Assembly (NCBI GenBank): GCA_946902875.1
Contig: OX336344.1
Location: forward strand, 19,675,791 to 19,739,790
Length of the DNA stretch: 64,000 nt
From: Nematopogon swammerdamellus
Taxonomy: Eukaryota > Arthropoda > Insecta > Lepidoptera > Adelidae
Direction of reading: 5' to 3'
Positions 10,523-21,639 of the stretch are shown one piece after another. Below the pieces are notes generated by a model. The model made no database searches. It saw only the letters and a list, made by a program, of their open reading frames with translations, and had not been told where the DNA came from. Numbering within the stretch: the first letter of the stretch is position 1; each line of letters opens with the position of its first letter. Position numbers and translations under genes: made by a program.

Positions 10523-11438
10523 GGCACACTAAAAGTTTCCGGAATTGGCCACTTACATAAATAATATTTAAAAAGTAATTACAACATTTGAAAATGGAAC
10601 TCTTTGGCTGTAGAATGCAGTTTGTTTCATCTGACTGTCAATTGCTTTTCCATTGTGGCGCCATTTTAAAAATTGCGTGTCTACATTAACACAAATTTAA
10701 CCCGGGAAAATTTTCGTAGTATGATTTTCTACGATTTTAAGTGTAATTTGACAGCTCATCAGAGCCTCGCTCGGCTTCAATCTGCTTTTGGCGATGAAGC
10801 ACCATGCAAGACGACTATTTATTGCTGGTTTGCAGAATTCAAGCGCGGTCGTGTCAATCTCAGTGACGAATCTCGCAATGGTCGCCCGTTCACCGCTGTG
10901 AACAACAAAAACAACGATGCTGTGCGCCGTATGATCGAAACAGACAGGCATGTGACCTACCATGAGATTCGGGCATCCTTAGACATAGGCATGAGTCAAA
11001 TACAATCAATCCTACACAAACATTTGGGTGTGAGAAAGCTGTGCTCGCGGTGGATCCCACACAATTTGACCGAGGCTCAAAAACGCACCGCGTCACTTGG
11101 TGCAATGCCATGCTTACCAGATTCAACGAAGGCGCTTCAAATTTGGTGTGGGACATAGTAACAGGTGACGGCACCTTGTGACTTTTTTCTGTTCCCAAAA
11201 ATTAAGAACCAATTACGCGGTCAACGATTTTCATCACCAGAAGAGGCTGTCGAAGAATATGAAAAACACGTTTCTGAGGTCACCACGGAGGAGTGGCACA
11301 AAAGTTTCCAAAATTGGTTTAATCGTATGAAAAAGTGCATTTACGCAAAGGGAGAATATTTTGAGAAACAATAAATTCATTTTTTACCTTTAATAGTATT
11401 TTATTCTTATTAATTCCGGAAACTTTTAGTGTGCCCCA
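10523..11438 (+). pseudogene. mariner element, internally deleted transposase
   Basis: Terminal inverted repeats of about 25 bp (GGGCACACTAAAAGTTTCCG at the left, its complement at the right) bound a 0.9-kb element. TA precedes the left end; the right flank is CA, so the duplication is degenerate. The N-terminal DNA-binding region of a mariner transposase (AHQSLARLQSAFGDEAPCKT, then FAEFKRGR and DESRNGRP) runs from about 10673 to 11090. A frameshift moves the text to another frame, where NLVWDIVTGDG holds the first catalytic Asp. A deletion of roughly 100 codons then joins directly to PCDFFLFPKIK, which holds the third catalytic Asp, and the C-terminus ends near 11372. The second catalytic Asp is gone, so this copy cannot encode active enzyme. 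Confidence 0.9.
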
Positions 11439-11439
11439 C

Positions 11440-12029
11440 GTATTTAATATGATATTTATTTGTATTAATTTTTTCTTATTCTTTACTCCCTTTTCATTAT
11501 AAACTTGAAAAAATTTTTTTTTTACTTTCTAATTTCGGTGATTGTAAACCTAATCTGTCCTAAACCGAATCTGTCCTTATCCTAATAAAGGTCAAACACT
11601 ATGTATGTACCAAATTTCAACTTTTTATTCCGTCCAGTAGATTCGGAGAAATAAGCTGTGGCAGACGAACAGAGATGTTTTCTCAAATTATATAATAATA
11701 ATAAACTAACAACAGACTTATCACTGTTATCACGAACTGAACCCTTCCATTAATTTTATTTATCACTGTATTGTGCATTCATGCTCCTCTGGAATACAAA
11801 TTGGCTGGGCAATATTCCCTGCTCCCTTCCCCTCTTTAAAAGGTTTCTATTCCAGTAATGTTTACCAAGCGCACTTCCGTGTTGACTTGACTGGAATCTA
11901 CTAGGAAGTTTACTTCCAAGTCACCGAAATACAAACAGGGAGGTTCCTTGAGACGCACCACGCGCACTAGGGTTCTTAATAATTGCTATACCGCTTCTAG
12001 CACTCATAATCGTATAAGTAATCAATCTG
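11440..12029. other. No recognised gene
   Basis: An AT-rich stretch with no recognisable exon or repeat end. A short segment at about 11818-11870 (CCTGCTCCCTTCCCCTCTTT) duplicates 10428-10470 just left of the mariner, so the flanking sequence is itself repeated. Confidence 0.35.
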
Positions 12030-12720
12030 TCTTTTTAGGGTTCCGTATACATCTTACGGGACCCTATTACTAAGCCTACGCCGTCTGTCTGTCTGTCTGA
12101 GGGCCGTATCTCTTGAACTAGGTACTCTTGTAATAAAAATTTAAATTTTATTTTAATTGAAATTTTCACAGAATATGTGTTATTATGGCCGATATAACAA
12201 TAAATAATAAAAAGAAGAAAAAGTAAAAAACTCACGGGGGTCCCCATACAAGAAAGTAAAAAGTGTATGCGCGCCATCTACCGAAAACATACTGTTTTAA
12301 GCATTTTAACTAATCATTCATTTTAACTAATATGAAGCATTTCATAAAACACGCCATAGATGGCGTGAGTGGCGCTAGCCATGACATGGCGATACGGAAC
12401 CCTCGGTGCGCGTGTACGACTCGCACTGTCAATCTGTCTGTCTGTCTCTCTGTTTGTCTGTCTGTCCGTTCGTCCTTGCTGTCTTTGGAATAGCTAGCCG
12501 GTTGAAATTTTCACACAATATGTGTTATTTTATTTTATTAGGTTGTTTATAAGAAAATAATAAAATTAATAGTGAAAAATTTAGGTCACCGTACAAGCAA
12601 TGTATTTTTGCGCGCAGTATACCCACACTTGCTTTTAATGTAGGTATAATGCCGACGACGCCATATTGTATCGAAAGGCGGGAAAATGCAATAACGGACT
12701 TAGGGAGCACGGAGCGCCGG
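12030..12720. repeat. GGTTCCGTA-type repeats with GTCT microsatellites
   Basis: Two related stretches begin with GGGTTCCGTA or CGGAACCCTC-like sequence. Each is followed by tandem GTCT units (12087-12104 and about 12431-12468) and a shared TGAAATTTTCACAGAATATG or ATATGTGTTATTTTATTTT block. The same GTACGGAACCCTA end appears at about 21610-21625. A non-autonomous repeat; family not known. Confidence 0.5.
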
Positions 12721-12954
12721 CGTAAAAAGTTTTACGATGAAAGAGGCTCAAGCACCCTCACTGATGGAAGGTTATTGGATTTATTTGTCGTAGATGTGCC
12801 CTCTAATCACACAAAGGAGTAGGAGAAAAGAAAATATTCAAAATTCAAAATTCGTTCTCCCCAAATTCAAGATACATTTACTTTCATTATTTATTTATTT
12901 TCGTAACATTTTATTTCTTACTGTGTCATTCACGTATAGTTATATGTGATTGTA

Positions 12955-13312
12955 CAAAGCTTCACAGAATTGGGATGATAGGTTTAGGAGTTATGGAGGA
13001 ACATACATACAAAAAAGATTTCTAAAAATCGTCAATTTATGTAGTTTTAGTATCATACACAGACTCTACAAACGCAATATCTCATAAAACAAAGTAACTT
13101 ACTCCATGACCATACCTTACAGATTTATACAAAATAATAAATATAAAAAAATACATAGGCTAAATAAAATTCAGTTCCGGTTACGCTAAGATGTGGCTCT
13201 GATACAAACCGAATTGTTCCGCGCGCCGAAATAAAGATACGGTAGCGGGCTTACTTACTATCTACTTTTTAAATACGAATTTCACGCGAGCGAAGCCGCG
13301 GGCAAAAGCTAG
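12955..13312 (+). repeat. Helitron-like repeat ending in CTAGT
   Basis: Contains GTTATGGAGGAACATACATA, the TTTCTAAAAATCGTCAATTT block, GTTACGCTAAGATGTGGCTC and the terminal CGCGAGCGAAGCCGCGGGC followed by CTAGT. The arrangement repeats at 531-812 and, in part, at 15285-15640. The hairpin just before CTAGT supports a Helitron 3' end. Confidence 0.6.
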
Positions 13313-13516
13313 TTGATAATAAGACTTCATCTCGGGCTGAGTCAGATGGAGCCTACGTCCCGCGTCAAACAGCGTCCGAGCTTAATACTTCACTGTCGCC
13401 GACAGCTCAGGATAATATGCTAATTGGACTGAGATGTAGAAGCTCGGAAAAGGGAATAATGTTAATCGAGAAAACCACCTCTAAAATATTTTATGTTTTT
13501 ACTCAGTACTTATTTT

Positions 13517-13905
13517 TTTTTTTTTATGGAAACTGACACGGTTGGCTTCATCACCTACAACGTCCGTGATGTCAGCCCATGACACCGGGTGAACTAGGTG
13601 CCATGTCAGTGCTTTCCCCTGTGATCGTGCCGGCTACACTGAACTGGTCGGAAAACACAAACTATTTACATAGCCGTTTAGACCGACGTTTCATTCAGTG
13701 CGGTGGTACCAACCCGGGCGGGTTAAACCCTACCACCAAGTAAGATTAGGAGGGAAGGGACCTACAGTTTTACGAGGAATCCGAACCTCGGTCAGCCTCC
13801 AACGGTCAGCGGTCACCCATCCAAGTACTGACCGCACCCAGCGTTGCTTAACATTCAATAGCGACAGTTGACTGTCTGCACCACTGAGCTATCGAGGCTG
13901 ACTTA
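13517..13905 (-). repeat. SINE with tRNA/5S-like head, full length
   Basis: A complete minus-strand copy, about 390 bp. In the sense direction the head reads GTCAGCCTCGATAGCTCAGT (A-box-like). About 45 bases later comes a 5S-rRNA-like box, here GGTCAGTACTTGGATGGGTG, then the shared core and the GTGTCAGTTTCCATA tail. It differs from 22808-23190 at only a few positions, so these two are a young subfamily. Confidence 0.8.
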
Positions 13906-14099
13906 TTCACGTGAAACATTACGGAATGAGAAGGCAAAATAGTAAATTTTGAAAGGACCCAGCGGCAGAAAACCTTTCGCTATGAAGATGAATATTGTAA
14001 ATGCGACTGCGAAAACATTACAATAACATTTATGAATATACGTTGAAAAGTTGTAAAGTTCTGTAGCTATTTATAGAATCTAGAAAGACCTACTTACTT

Positions 14100-14260
14100 A
14101 CCTAATCCACTAGAATATCCACCTTCTCTAGAATCGATTGCATTTTGACCAGCGCTTAGAAATCATATCCCGGGTTAATAGCTTTTCCCCAGCGACATTA
14201 GTCCACCTCCAAGCCGGACTGGCACCTCCTAGGACGTGACCCCCGATTGTCGGGATGCGG
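14100..14260. repeat. Dispersed repeat fragment (TTAGTCCACCTCCAAGCC)
   Basis: CAGCGACATTAGTCCACCTC through CCGGACTGGCACCTCCT recurs reversed at 37665-37800 in a collagen intron and directly at 59395-59450. It is probably the 3' region of a LINE, but no motif proves it. Confidence 0.4.
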
Positions 14261-14742
14261 CGTGTATGATGTATGTATGACTTCACAAAATTTATCATTT
14301 TACACACATTTTCCCCCGGGGGTCTTTCAGAAACTTGCCAAGCTACGATTATCAAACATCTGAGCTAAACCTGCACTTGGCCGGTTTTCTTTGTAGTATC
14401 CTCCCTCATTTATTATAACCCTATCTACACCCCCATCCCTCCCTAAATTCGAGCACGTCCACACAGCGCGTGACACAGAGCAATTATGGTTCATAACTGG
14501 CGCGGCTGAAGTGGAGACAATTAAATGTGGCACCCCTAAATATTGTGACGCATGGCGTGAGGTGGGTGGCTGGGGTAGAGATGGGGTGGAAATTGGTAGT
14601 TAGCTTACGTTATTGCGGTGAATAATGGGTTAGGAAAGGCTGGAGAATATCCGGTATCTGGCTGTTAAGGCTATATAAGGTTTCATTTTCTCAAATATTT
14701 GGTTTTAGTTATTTTTGTAATATTATATATTTTGTACATTAT

Positions 14743-14873
14743 TAATAAAAAAACACATGTTATTTATTTTACATGATATTTCGACTTATTGGCCATTGGT
14801 CAGATAAAAAAATGTTGTTATCTGTCGACGACCAATAAGTCGAAATATCATGTAAAATATGTGTTTTTTAATT
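14743..14873. mobile_element. Foldback repeat, 130 bp
   Basis: Arms of about 45 bases meet around a short loop: TTTTACATGATATTTCGACT on the left and AGTCGAAATATCATGTAAAA on the right are exact complements over 20 bases. The outer parts (AAAAAAACACAT and ATGTGTTTTTT) also pair. There is no coding sequence. Confidence 0.65.
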
Positions 14874-14939
14874 TATAATGTACGAAATATCAATATTATA
14901 TTATTATCATCAATACTAATAATAAATCTGTTGTTTGAA

Positions 14940-15240
14940 AGAGAGGCGCGACGACATCGCCGTGCAGTCCGGCGGATACGGAGCTCTCCGAGATGGGGGT
15001 GGTGGTGGCCTACGTGTCTAGTACCCATCGCTCGAAGCTAAGTAGTCTCGCGTCGTCTCGGAGAGCTCCGTAGCCACGGCCTGCACCCGCTGGCGCGCTT
15101 GGAGACTTGTCTCCCCCCGCCGCGCCGGCGCCGGCGGTATTACCGTTTTTATTTTATTTAATTTTGTATTTTGTATATTTTTGTAAATTTTAGTAGGTAT
15201 AACATATGTAAAATTCATTTGAATTAAATGTAAAAACGTG
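14940..15240 (+). repeat. GC-rich dispersed repeat, copy 2
   Basis: Same family as 8870-9240: CCGGCGGATACGGAGCTCTC, GGTGGTGGTGGCCTACG, TCTCGCGTCGTCTCGGAGAG, then an AT-rich 3' part ending AACGTGAAATAAAAAAAAT. Confidence 0.6.
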
Positions 15241-15284
15241 AAATAAAAAAAATAAATATGTAAGGGATGGTGATCGATTATGTT

Positions 15285-15640
15285 ACTGTGTTTGTAGAAT
15301 CTCTGTATGATACTAAAACTAAATTGACGATTTTTAGAAATCTTTTCTGTATGTATGTATGTTCCTTCATAACTCTTAAACCGATAATCCGAATTCGATG
15401 AAACTTAGTACCAGCACATTTGATTAAACGAGACACAAGATAGACTAAATAAGATTCAGTTCTGGTTACGCTAAGATGTGGCTCTCATACAAACTGAAGT
15501 TATGGAGGAACATACATACATACATACACAAAAAAAAGATTTCTAAAAGTCGTCAATTTAGTTTTACTATCTTACATAGAGTCTACAAACGCAGTATCTC
15601 ATAAAACAAAGTAACTTACTCCATGCACATCCCTTACAAA
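15285..15640. mobile_element. Foldback related to the Helitron-like repeats
   Basis: The left arm (GTTTGTAGAATCTCTGTATG to TATGTTCCTTCATAACT) and the right arm (AGTTATGGAGGAACATACAT to AGAGTCTACAAACGC) are inverted copies of roughly 95 bases. TACGCTAAGATGTGGCTCT lies between them. The arms correspond to the two halves seen separately at 531-812 and 12955-13312. Confidence 0.55.
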
Positions 15641-16689
15641 TTTATTATTAATATTGATATCATCTATTTTAATAACCATTTCGACCAACCATCATTCGTT
15701 TTGGTGGCCATCTACTTTGGTTGTGATTGTTCTGTCCACTTACTATGCTGGATATGGGCCTCCGCGTTTCGGCTTCACCTTCCAGGAGTGCATCTATAAA
15801 TGAACTGTTCCATGCGGGTTGTTTTTCCTCCAATGTCAATCTTCACTCAAAGTCATGACTACCCACATTATGTTATACTGTATGTGCAGACATAACAGTG
15901 ATGACGTGTACTTCAACGCCGCAAACAATTTTCGCCAGTGCGAACTTCAAGCAGTGGTGGTTCCATTGCTTTAAACCGCCTCCATGACTGTATAGAGACA
16001 GACAATAACCTCGTAACTTGTATGTACGTGAGGTCCGGACCATCGCGTTATATGTCGTTGCGGAGTACCGATTCCGTTCCGTCCGAGTACGTGAGTGACA
16101 TTCCGTTCGCGGTCGCATGATGCTTTGCGAAATATTATGACAGAAACATTTTTAATGTGAACTTTTTTTTATAACCTCACCTTGGTTGACTTACAGCGCT
16201 CGCTACGACCGTATCGTGTCAGTCTATTATACATCCTTCCAGTCGTAACTAGTCTAGGGTGCCATGCTAGTGGTATCTTTACAACTTTTTAACATTGAAA
16301 ATGTTTATGTTTTCGTGATCGAGTATAGTGCCCCGATTTATGAAATTGTGACATTTGCCTGTAGTTTCGCAGATATGAGAGGTACGCGGATGAGCCATGT
16401 GTCAAAATGTGCCTCTTCCTTGAATTCTTGAGTCTTTTTTTGAATTCCCAAAATCGGTCGGTAACTTTTCGAGATTTTCTAAAATTTGTCAAGAATTCAA
16501 AAACTTTTCGCCGACTTGGAGCGAGAATTTCCCAATAACTTTTTTTTGAGCTCGCTATTCAAGAAACGGAAGAATTAGAATCTCGGGATTGAATTAGGCT
16601 ACAGTTTGAGCCATCTTAGGAGGCGGGCGGACAAAAACTGTAGGCGGTAGCGGGTCCCTTATGCGCGAGGTCAACCTTCTTTCCTATCA
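15641..16689. other. No recognised gene
   Basis: No splice-site-supported exon, tRNA or repeat boundary was found. Small open frames on both strands lack motifs. Confidence 0.35.
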
Positions 16690-16885
16690 TATATCTATTC
16701 TCACAGGAATTATTTACATAGACGTTTCGACCGACATTTCGTCCAGTGCGGTGGTACCAACCCGGCCGGGATAAACCTTACCACCTAATAAGGTAAGAAG
16801 GGAAGGGATCTATATTTTAACGTGGAATCCGAACCACGGTCAGCCTCCAACGGTCGAGCGGTCACCCATTCAAGTACAAGTCCAA
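16690..16885 (-). repeat. SINE fragment, 5' half
   Basis: The minus-strand sense half contains the head region, ACTGTAGGTCCC-like linker and GGTACCACCGCACTG core. It stops near CTATGTAAATAATT, so the 3' tail is missing. Confidence 0.6.
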
Positions 16886-17248
16886 GTACACCAGATACAA
16901 AGGCTCTACACCTAATACATTTTAATTAATAAGTTTTGTAGTCAGAACTCTCAGCAAAATTGTTAATCTTGCTCTCAAGCTGTGTTTTCGATATACATAC
17001 TGTAAGCGATGTTATTATGTTTATAGTCACTTAAATACTTGCAATAATAATATGTATGTTTGAAGAAAAAAAACCCTCCGAAGTTTCTTGACGATTCTTA
17101 TATAGAGCCGTGGTCGGGCGTTCTTGCTAAATAATGGACCGTGCGACATATATAATGCTGCTTGGTGCCCATAGAATTAAATTGAGGAATTTAGGACAGC
17201 CATCGCCTTTGTTTCATACAGCATCGGACGGAACCCCTTTATGCCTGG

Positions 17249-18414
17249 TTGACACGATGCGAGTTCACGCACGAGAAATGCTTCTCGAACGCATTCACGC
17301 ACCGTGTAGACAGTTCTCGCAAGCTCGCATGCGTGCACGAACGCAGCGTTTGAGCGTTCGCGCGCGAATGAGTTCATGCATGTTTATTAGTTGGCGTTCG
17401 AGAGGAGCGTCTCGCACGAAGTTTGTTGGTGCAAAAAAGTTTTCTTAGTGCTTTTTGGTCGTTTACGGCACCATGACAAAGTGGACTGATGTGCAAATGA
17501 TTGAGTTATCTTTATATACTTATCCATTTCCTTATCCACATAGATCTCAGATGACTCCCTTCTTATATTACTAGGTGGTAGGGTTTAATCCGCCCGGGTT
17601 GGTACCACCGCACTGAATGAAAGGTCAGTCGAAACGGCTACGTATGTAAATAGTTTGTATTTTCCGTCCAGTTCAGTGTAGCCGACACGACCGAAGGGAA
17701 GCACTGACATGGCACCTAGTTCACCAATGTGTTATGGGCTGACATCACGGATGTTGTAGGTCTATGTAAATAGTTTGTATTTTCCGTCCAGTTCAGTGTA
17801 GCCGACACGACCGAAGGGAAGCACTGACATGGCACCTAGTTCACCAATGTGTTATGGGCTGACATCACGGATGTTGTAGGTCTATGTAAATAGTTTGTAT
17901 TTTTCGTCCAGTTCAGTGTAGCCGACACGACCGAAGGAAAGCATTGACATGGCACCTAGTTCACCAATGTGTTATGGGCTGACATCACGGATGTTGTAGG
18001 TCTATGTAAATAGTTTGTATTTTCCGTCCAGTTCAGTGTAGCCGACACGACCGAAGGGAAGCACTGACATGGCACCTAGTTCACCAATGTGTTATGGGCT
18101 GACATCACGGATGTTGTAGGTGATGTAGCCAACCGTGTCAGTTTCTATAAAAAAAAAGATTTTTCTGTTTTTTCTTCTTTATTTTGTTTCTTATCAAACG
18201 CCGTGTTATAATAAACGCTAAAATTGTACCAATACACGCCAAACCTTCGTCTACAGACTCCATTTTTGCAACTGTCAAAACAGAGAAACACAGACGAGCT
18301 CGAACGAGATGTGGAATAGTGTAAACAGTTCCACGAACGTTTCACGAATGCGAGTTTTCTCGTTCGAGAAGGCGGCATGCTTCTCGTGCGTGAAACCTCG
18401 CATCGTGTCAACGT
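17249..18414 (+). mobile_element. Inner element copy 1 with SINE insertion
   Basis: The terminal sequences TTGACACGATGCGAG and its complement bound this copy. After the short MTKWTDV frame, a plus-strand SINE begins at CCCTTCTTATATTACTAGG, the same junction as in copy 2. Here the SINE is expanded into the tandem array 17641-18120. Confidence 0.6.
17641..18120 (+). repeat. Tandem array, four 120-bp units derived from SINE
   Basis: Units at 17641, 17761, 17881 and 18001 each run TATGTAAATAGTTTGTATTT to ATCACGGATGTTGTAGG. They differ at only a few sites; unit 3 has three or four private changes. The unit is the 3' body of the abundant SINE. It ends just before the GTGATGTAGCCAACCGTGTC tail, which occurs once after the last unit. 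Confidence 0.85.
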
Positions 18415-18518
18415 ACCATTACGGATGCAATTATAATTTTTGTAAGATTAGTCAGAGCCAATCTAAAATTATTATAACTAGATACTTCTGTACATACCGA
18501 ACGACAACGACCATTGCC

Positions 18519-19796
18519 TGGTTGACACGATGCGAGTTCACGCACGAGAAATGCTTCTCGAACGCATTTACGCACCGTGTAGACAGTTCTCGCATGCTCG
18601 CATGCGTCCACGAACACCGCGTCGCTCGCGCGCGAACGAGTTCATGCATGCTTATTAGTTGGCGTTCGAGAGGCGCGTCTCGCACAAAGTTTTTTGGTGC
18701 AAAAAAAAGCCACAGTTGCACTCCGGGAGTGCCGGCAGAAGTGAAAACTTTTTGTATTTCCGAAAATAATTCTTAGGTGGTTATAAAAAAAACTAAAAAC
18801 CCTAAAAAAATTTAAACACCGTAACATTGCTTAAAAAAGAAAACAAAAGAAAAAAACAAAAAAAAATTTGAGGGATTCGAACCCATGGTCATAAAATACA
18901 AATCCTACACTCTTACCATTGAGCCAAGAAATCACATAAACGACCAAACGAATATCGGATTCCCTTGATTCGCTTTCGGCGTTACTGTCACTGAGAGACG
19001 AACAGAATTGATCCCGAGCCATCGTAACTTAACCTGCATTTTAAATAATAAAAATAAATCTGTCGCTTTTCGAGATCTGTCGCGAGTCTAACATTTTTTA
19101 CCCACCTAAAAAAGTGCCAATCGCCGCTAAAGAAATTTTCACTCCAAAAAGTTTTCTTAGTGGTTTTTGGTTGTTTACGGCACCATGACAAAGTGGACTG
19201 ATGTGTAAATGATTAAGTTATCTTTATATACTTATCCATTTCCTTATCCACATAGATCTCAGATGACTCCCTTCTTATATTACTAGGTGGTAGGGTTTAA
19301 CCCGCCCGGGTTGGTACCACCGCACTGAATGAAAGGTTGGTCGAAACGGCCATGTAAAGAGTTTGTGTTTTCCGTACAGTTCATTGTAGCCGGCACGCCC
19401 GAAGGGAAACACTGACACGGCACCTAGTTCACCAAGGCGCATGTTATGGGCTGACGCCTGACATCACGGATGTTGTAGGAGATGTAGCCAACCGTGTCAG
19501 TTTCTATAAATAAAAAAAATATATTTTCTGTTTATTCTTTATTTTGTTTGTTCTTTATTTTCTTTCTTATCAAACGTCGTGCTATAAACGCTAAAATTGT
19601 ACTAATCAATACACGCCAGACCTTCGTCTACAGACTCCAATTTTGCAACTGACAAATAGAGAAACACAGACGAGCTCGAACGAGATGTGGAATAGTGTAA
19701 ACTGTTCGACGAACGCTTCACGAAAGCGAGTTTTCTCGTTCGAGAAGGCGGCATGCTCCTCGGGCGTGAAACCTCGCATCGTGTCAACGTACCAAA
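18519..19796 (+). mobile_element. Inner element copy 2, with extra 430-bp insertion
   Basis: Parallels copy 1: the same ends, the same short frame (now with an early stop) and the same SINE junction, with a single SINE body at 19280-19505. An additional block of about 430 bases (18712-19145) splits the GTGCAAAAAAGTTTTCTTAG sequence that is continuous in copy 1. Confidence 0.6.
18869..18942 (-). repeat. tRNA-like sequence within inserted block
   Basis: On the minus strand, TGGCTCAATGG resembles an A box and GGTTCGAATCC is a perfect B box about 40 bases later. A T run follows, as in a Pol III transcript. The would-be acceptor strand (CCTCAAA) does not pair with the sequence before the A box. 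It is therefore a tRNA-derived SINE head or tRNA pseudogene, not a tRNA gene. Confidence 0.5.
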
Positions 19797-20129
19797 TGAA
19801 CGATAACGACGAACGCCCGACCACGGCTCTATATTTACCTCTATATTTATAACCCCCTTTTGGCTTCGCCGTAGTCGGGTAATAAAAAGGAGCCCACAGC
19901 CCACTCAGCTGACTCATCTATGCAAGACAGCGAATCAGATATTCAGGGGCTCCCCTTTACAAGCGCCGATAAAGCTAAAAAACAAACAAATGCCAAACAT
20001 CTCACTCCTTTACTGACTCCTTCACGCATGTGGAACACGCTACCTCTCGATATTCGTCTATCTTCGTCAGTAAGTATATTATATGTTTAAAAAGCGTATT
20101 CTGTCTCACCTTTTGAAACTTCAAAATTA

Positions 20130-20345
20130 TTCAGGGTAATCGGTGTTGTGCTGCAGGAATTCCGGTAAATCACAGCACAACACCGACTAACACGCTTAGC
20201 AAAGTATTAGGACAATATAATTTTCAAGCAGCAAGTGAGGCATAACCACCTACTGCCTGTCCCGGCGGTAGGACCGTGCCAAGGTGAGAGGTGGCGACCC
20301 TGTCGCCCTTTAGCACGGGATCTCGTCCTTATCCATTATCGCCTT
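20130..20345. repeat. GTGTTGTGCTGCAG repeat family, copy 2
   Basis: AGGGTAATCGGTGTTGTGCT, CAAGCAGCAAGTGAGGCATA, and GCCCTTTAGCACGGGATCTC follow the same order as at 6755-7080. Confidence 0.6.
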
Positions 20346-21390
20346 TTACGATAATAGTATAAAAGGAAATAGTGTTATAAATAATGCATGGGAATATACA
20401 TACACAACATGACAGGCGCCAGGCAGGCGCTGCGTTTCTCGCAAATGTATGAATTTCTATGTATGAATGTATGCAAATGTATGAATTTATGCACGTATCG
20501 AGCGCGCGCCCCGGGGAAGCGTCTGTTGTTTAAGACTAGCCCGGAGTCCCTAAAGACTAGATATAGTATAGTACCTCCAATAATGTATTGTATTGTTTAT
20601 TGATCATTCATATTCATATGGCAGTTAGACTGCACTCGAAGGTGACTCGAACTTGTCACAGTTAGTTCTATCCGGTTCTATTACACCCATAAAGAAGAAC
20701 CGATAAGAAACTTCGCAGGGTATTTTTTTATAGATATTATTACAAGTACTTTAGTGACTAGCCACATAATAACATCGCTTACAGTCTATCGTAAACACAG
20801 CTTGAAAGCAAGACTAACAATTTTGCTGAGAGTTCTGTGCTTTGTTTATAGTAATAGAAGAAGTACATTTTAACATTTAGTATTTTATTTAGTATTTATG
20901 TATTCATTAATAATAACCAGATATTACAATTGAAATTTAATTTCATATTATTACCACATCTTGTACTACCTAGTCGGTTTTACATAATTTGTTTTATGTT
21001 GATACATATGTTGTACATAATTTATTTACGTAACTCGCGTAGGGTTAAATTCTGATATTTTGTTGGCGCGCATGGTGGATTGCACGATTTTCCTATATTT
21101 TCATGAATAGTTATTTTTTTCTACGCATTTTAAAATAATAAAAAAAACTTTTTTTTTATTCAGAAATCAATATTTTTTTTACTTTATAATGAGTCCTCCA
21201 AAATCTAAATTCGTTGATTTACGCCGTGATTGGGTCATCAAGCTCTATATACCTACGAATCAAATTTAAACTTTCATCCAGTAGATTCGTAGATAAAACT
21301 AAGCTGTGACAGACGGACAGATAGATAGATAGACAAGTGATTGATCCAATAAGGGTTCAGTTTATGTTAGTACCTACTAAACACGTACTC
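20346..21390. other. No recognised gene
   Basis: AT-rich. A GATAGATAGATAGA microsatellite at about 21321-21335 is the only clear structure. Confidence 0.35.
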
Positions 21391-21396
21391 GCTTTT

Positions 21397-21571
21397 TATA
21401 TTTTTATTTTTAGATAAATGCAAAGCCGAAAATGAAGAAGAAATACGTCCCGACCAGGATTCGAACCTGGAACTCAGGCTTGCATTGGCGGCTCAAGCCG
21501 GAGTTTTAGGTTCGAATCCCGGTCGGGATGTTTTTTTTTTTCATTTTCGGCTTTGCATTTATCTAAAAAGA
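21397..21571. mobile_element. Foldback with a tRNA B box in each arm
   Basis: The outer arms TAGATAAATGCAAAGCCGAA and TTCGGCTTTGCATTTATCTA are exact complements. Inside them, GTCCCGACCAGGATTCGAACC on the left pairs with GGTTCGAATCCCGGTCGGGA on the right. Each inner arm is thus a T-arm/B-box sequence of a tRNA, facing opposite ways. About 45 bases lie between. It could form a near-perfect hairpin. Confidence 0.7.
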
Positions 21572-21639
21572 AAATATACTAAAAAAGGGTTCAGTTTTTT
21601 CCTCTTTTGAGGTACGGAACCCTAAAAATACCTATAGGT

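Larger units (their letters stand above)
17101..19833. mobile_element. Composite DNA element with 23-bp terminal inverted repeats
   Basis: TATAGAGCCGTGGTCGGGCG plus TTC at 17101-17123 has its exact complement at 19811-19833. Between them lie two related inner copies: 17249-18414 and 18519-19796. Each begins CCTGGTTGACACGATGCGAG and ends CTCGCATCGTGTCAACGTAC, that is, with its own inverted ends. Each inner copy has a short frame beginning MTKWTDVQMIEL (ATG at 17473 in copy 1). In copy 2 (ATG at 19185) it is broken by a stop at the eighth codon. The first residues recall the Myb/SANT- or MADF-like accessory proteins of PIF/Harbinger elements, but this is weak. No transposase catalytic region is present. 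Confidence 0.65.

Noticed and set aside
18309..18776. 155-residue plus-strand frame and overlapping minus-strand frames
   Set aside because: They lie across the ends of two transposon copies; the same Cys/Arg-rich text recurs in each copy, so it reflects repeat sequence rather than a gene.
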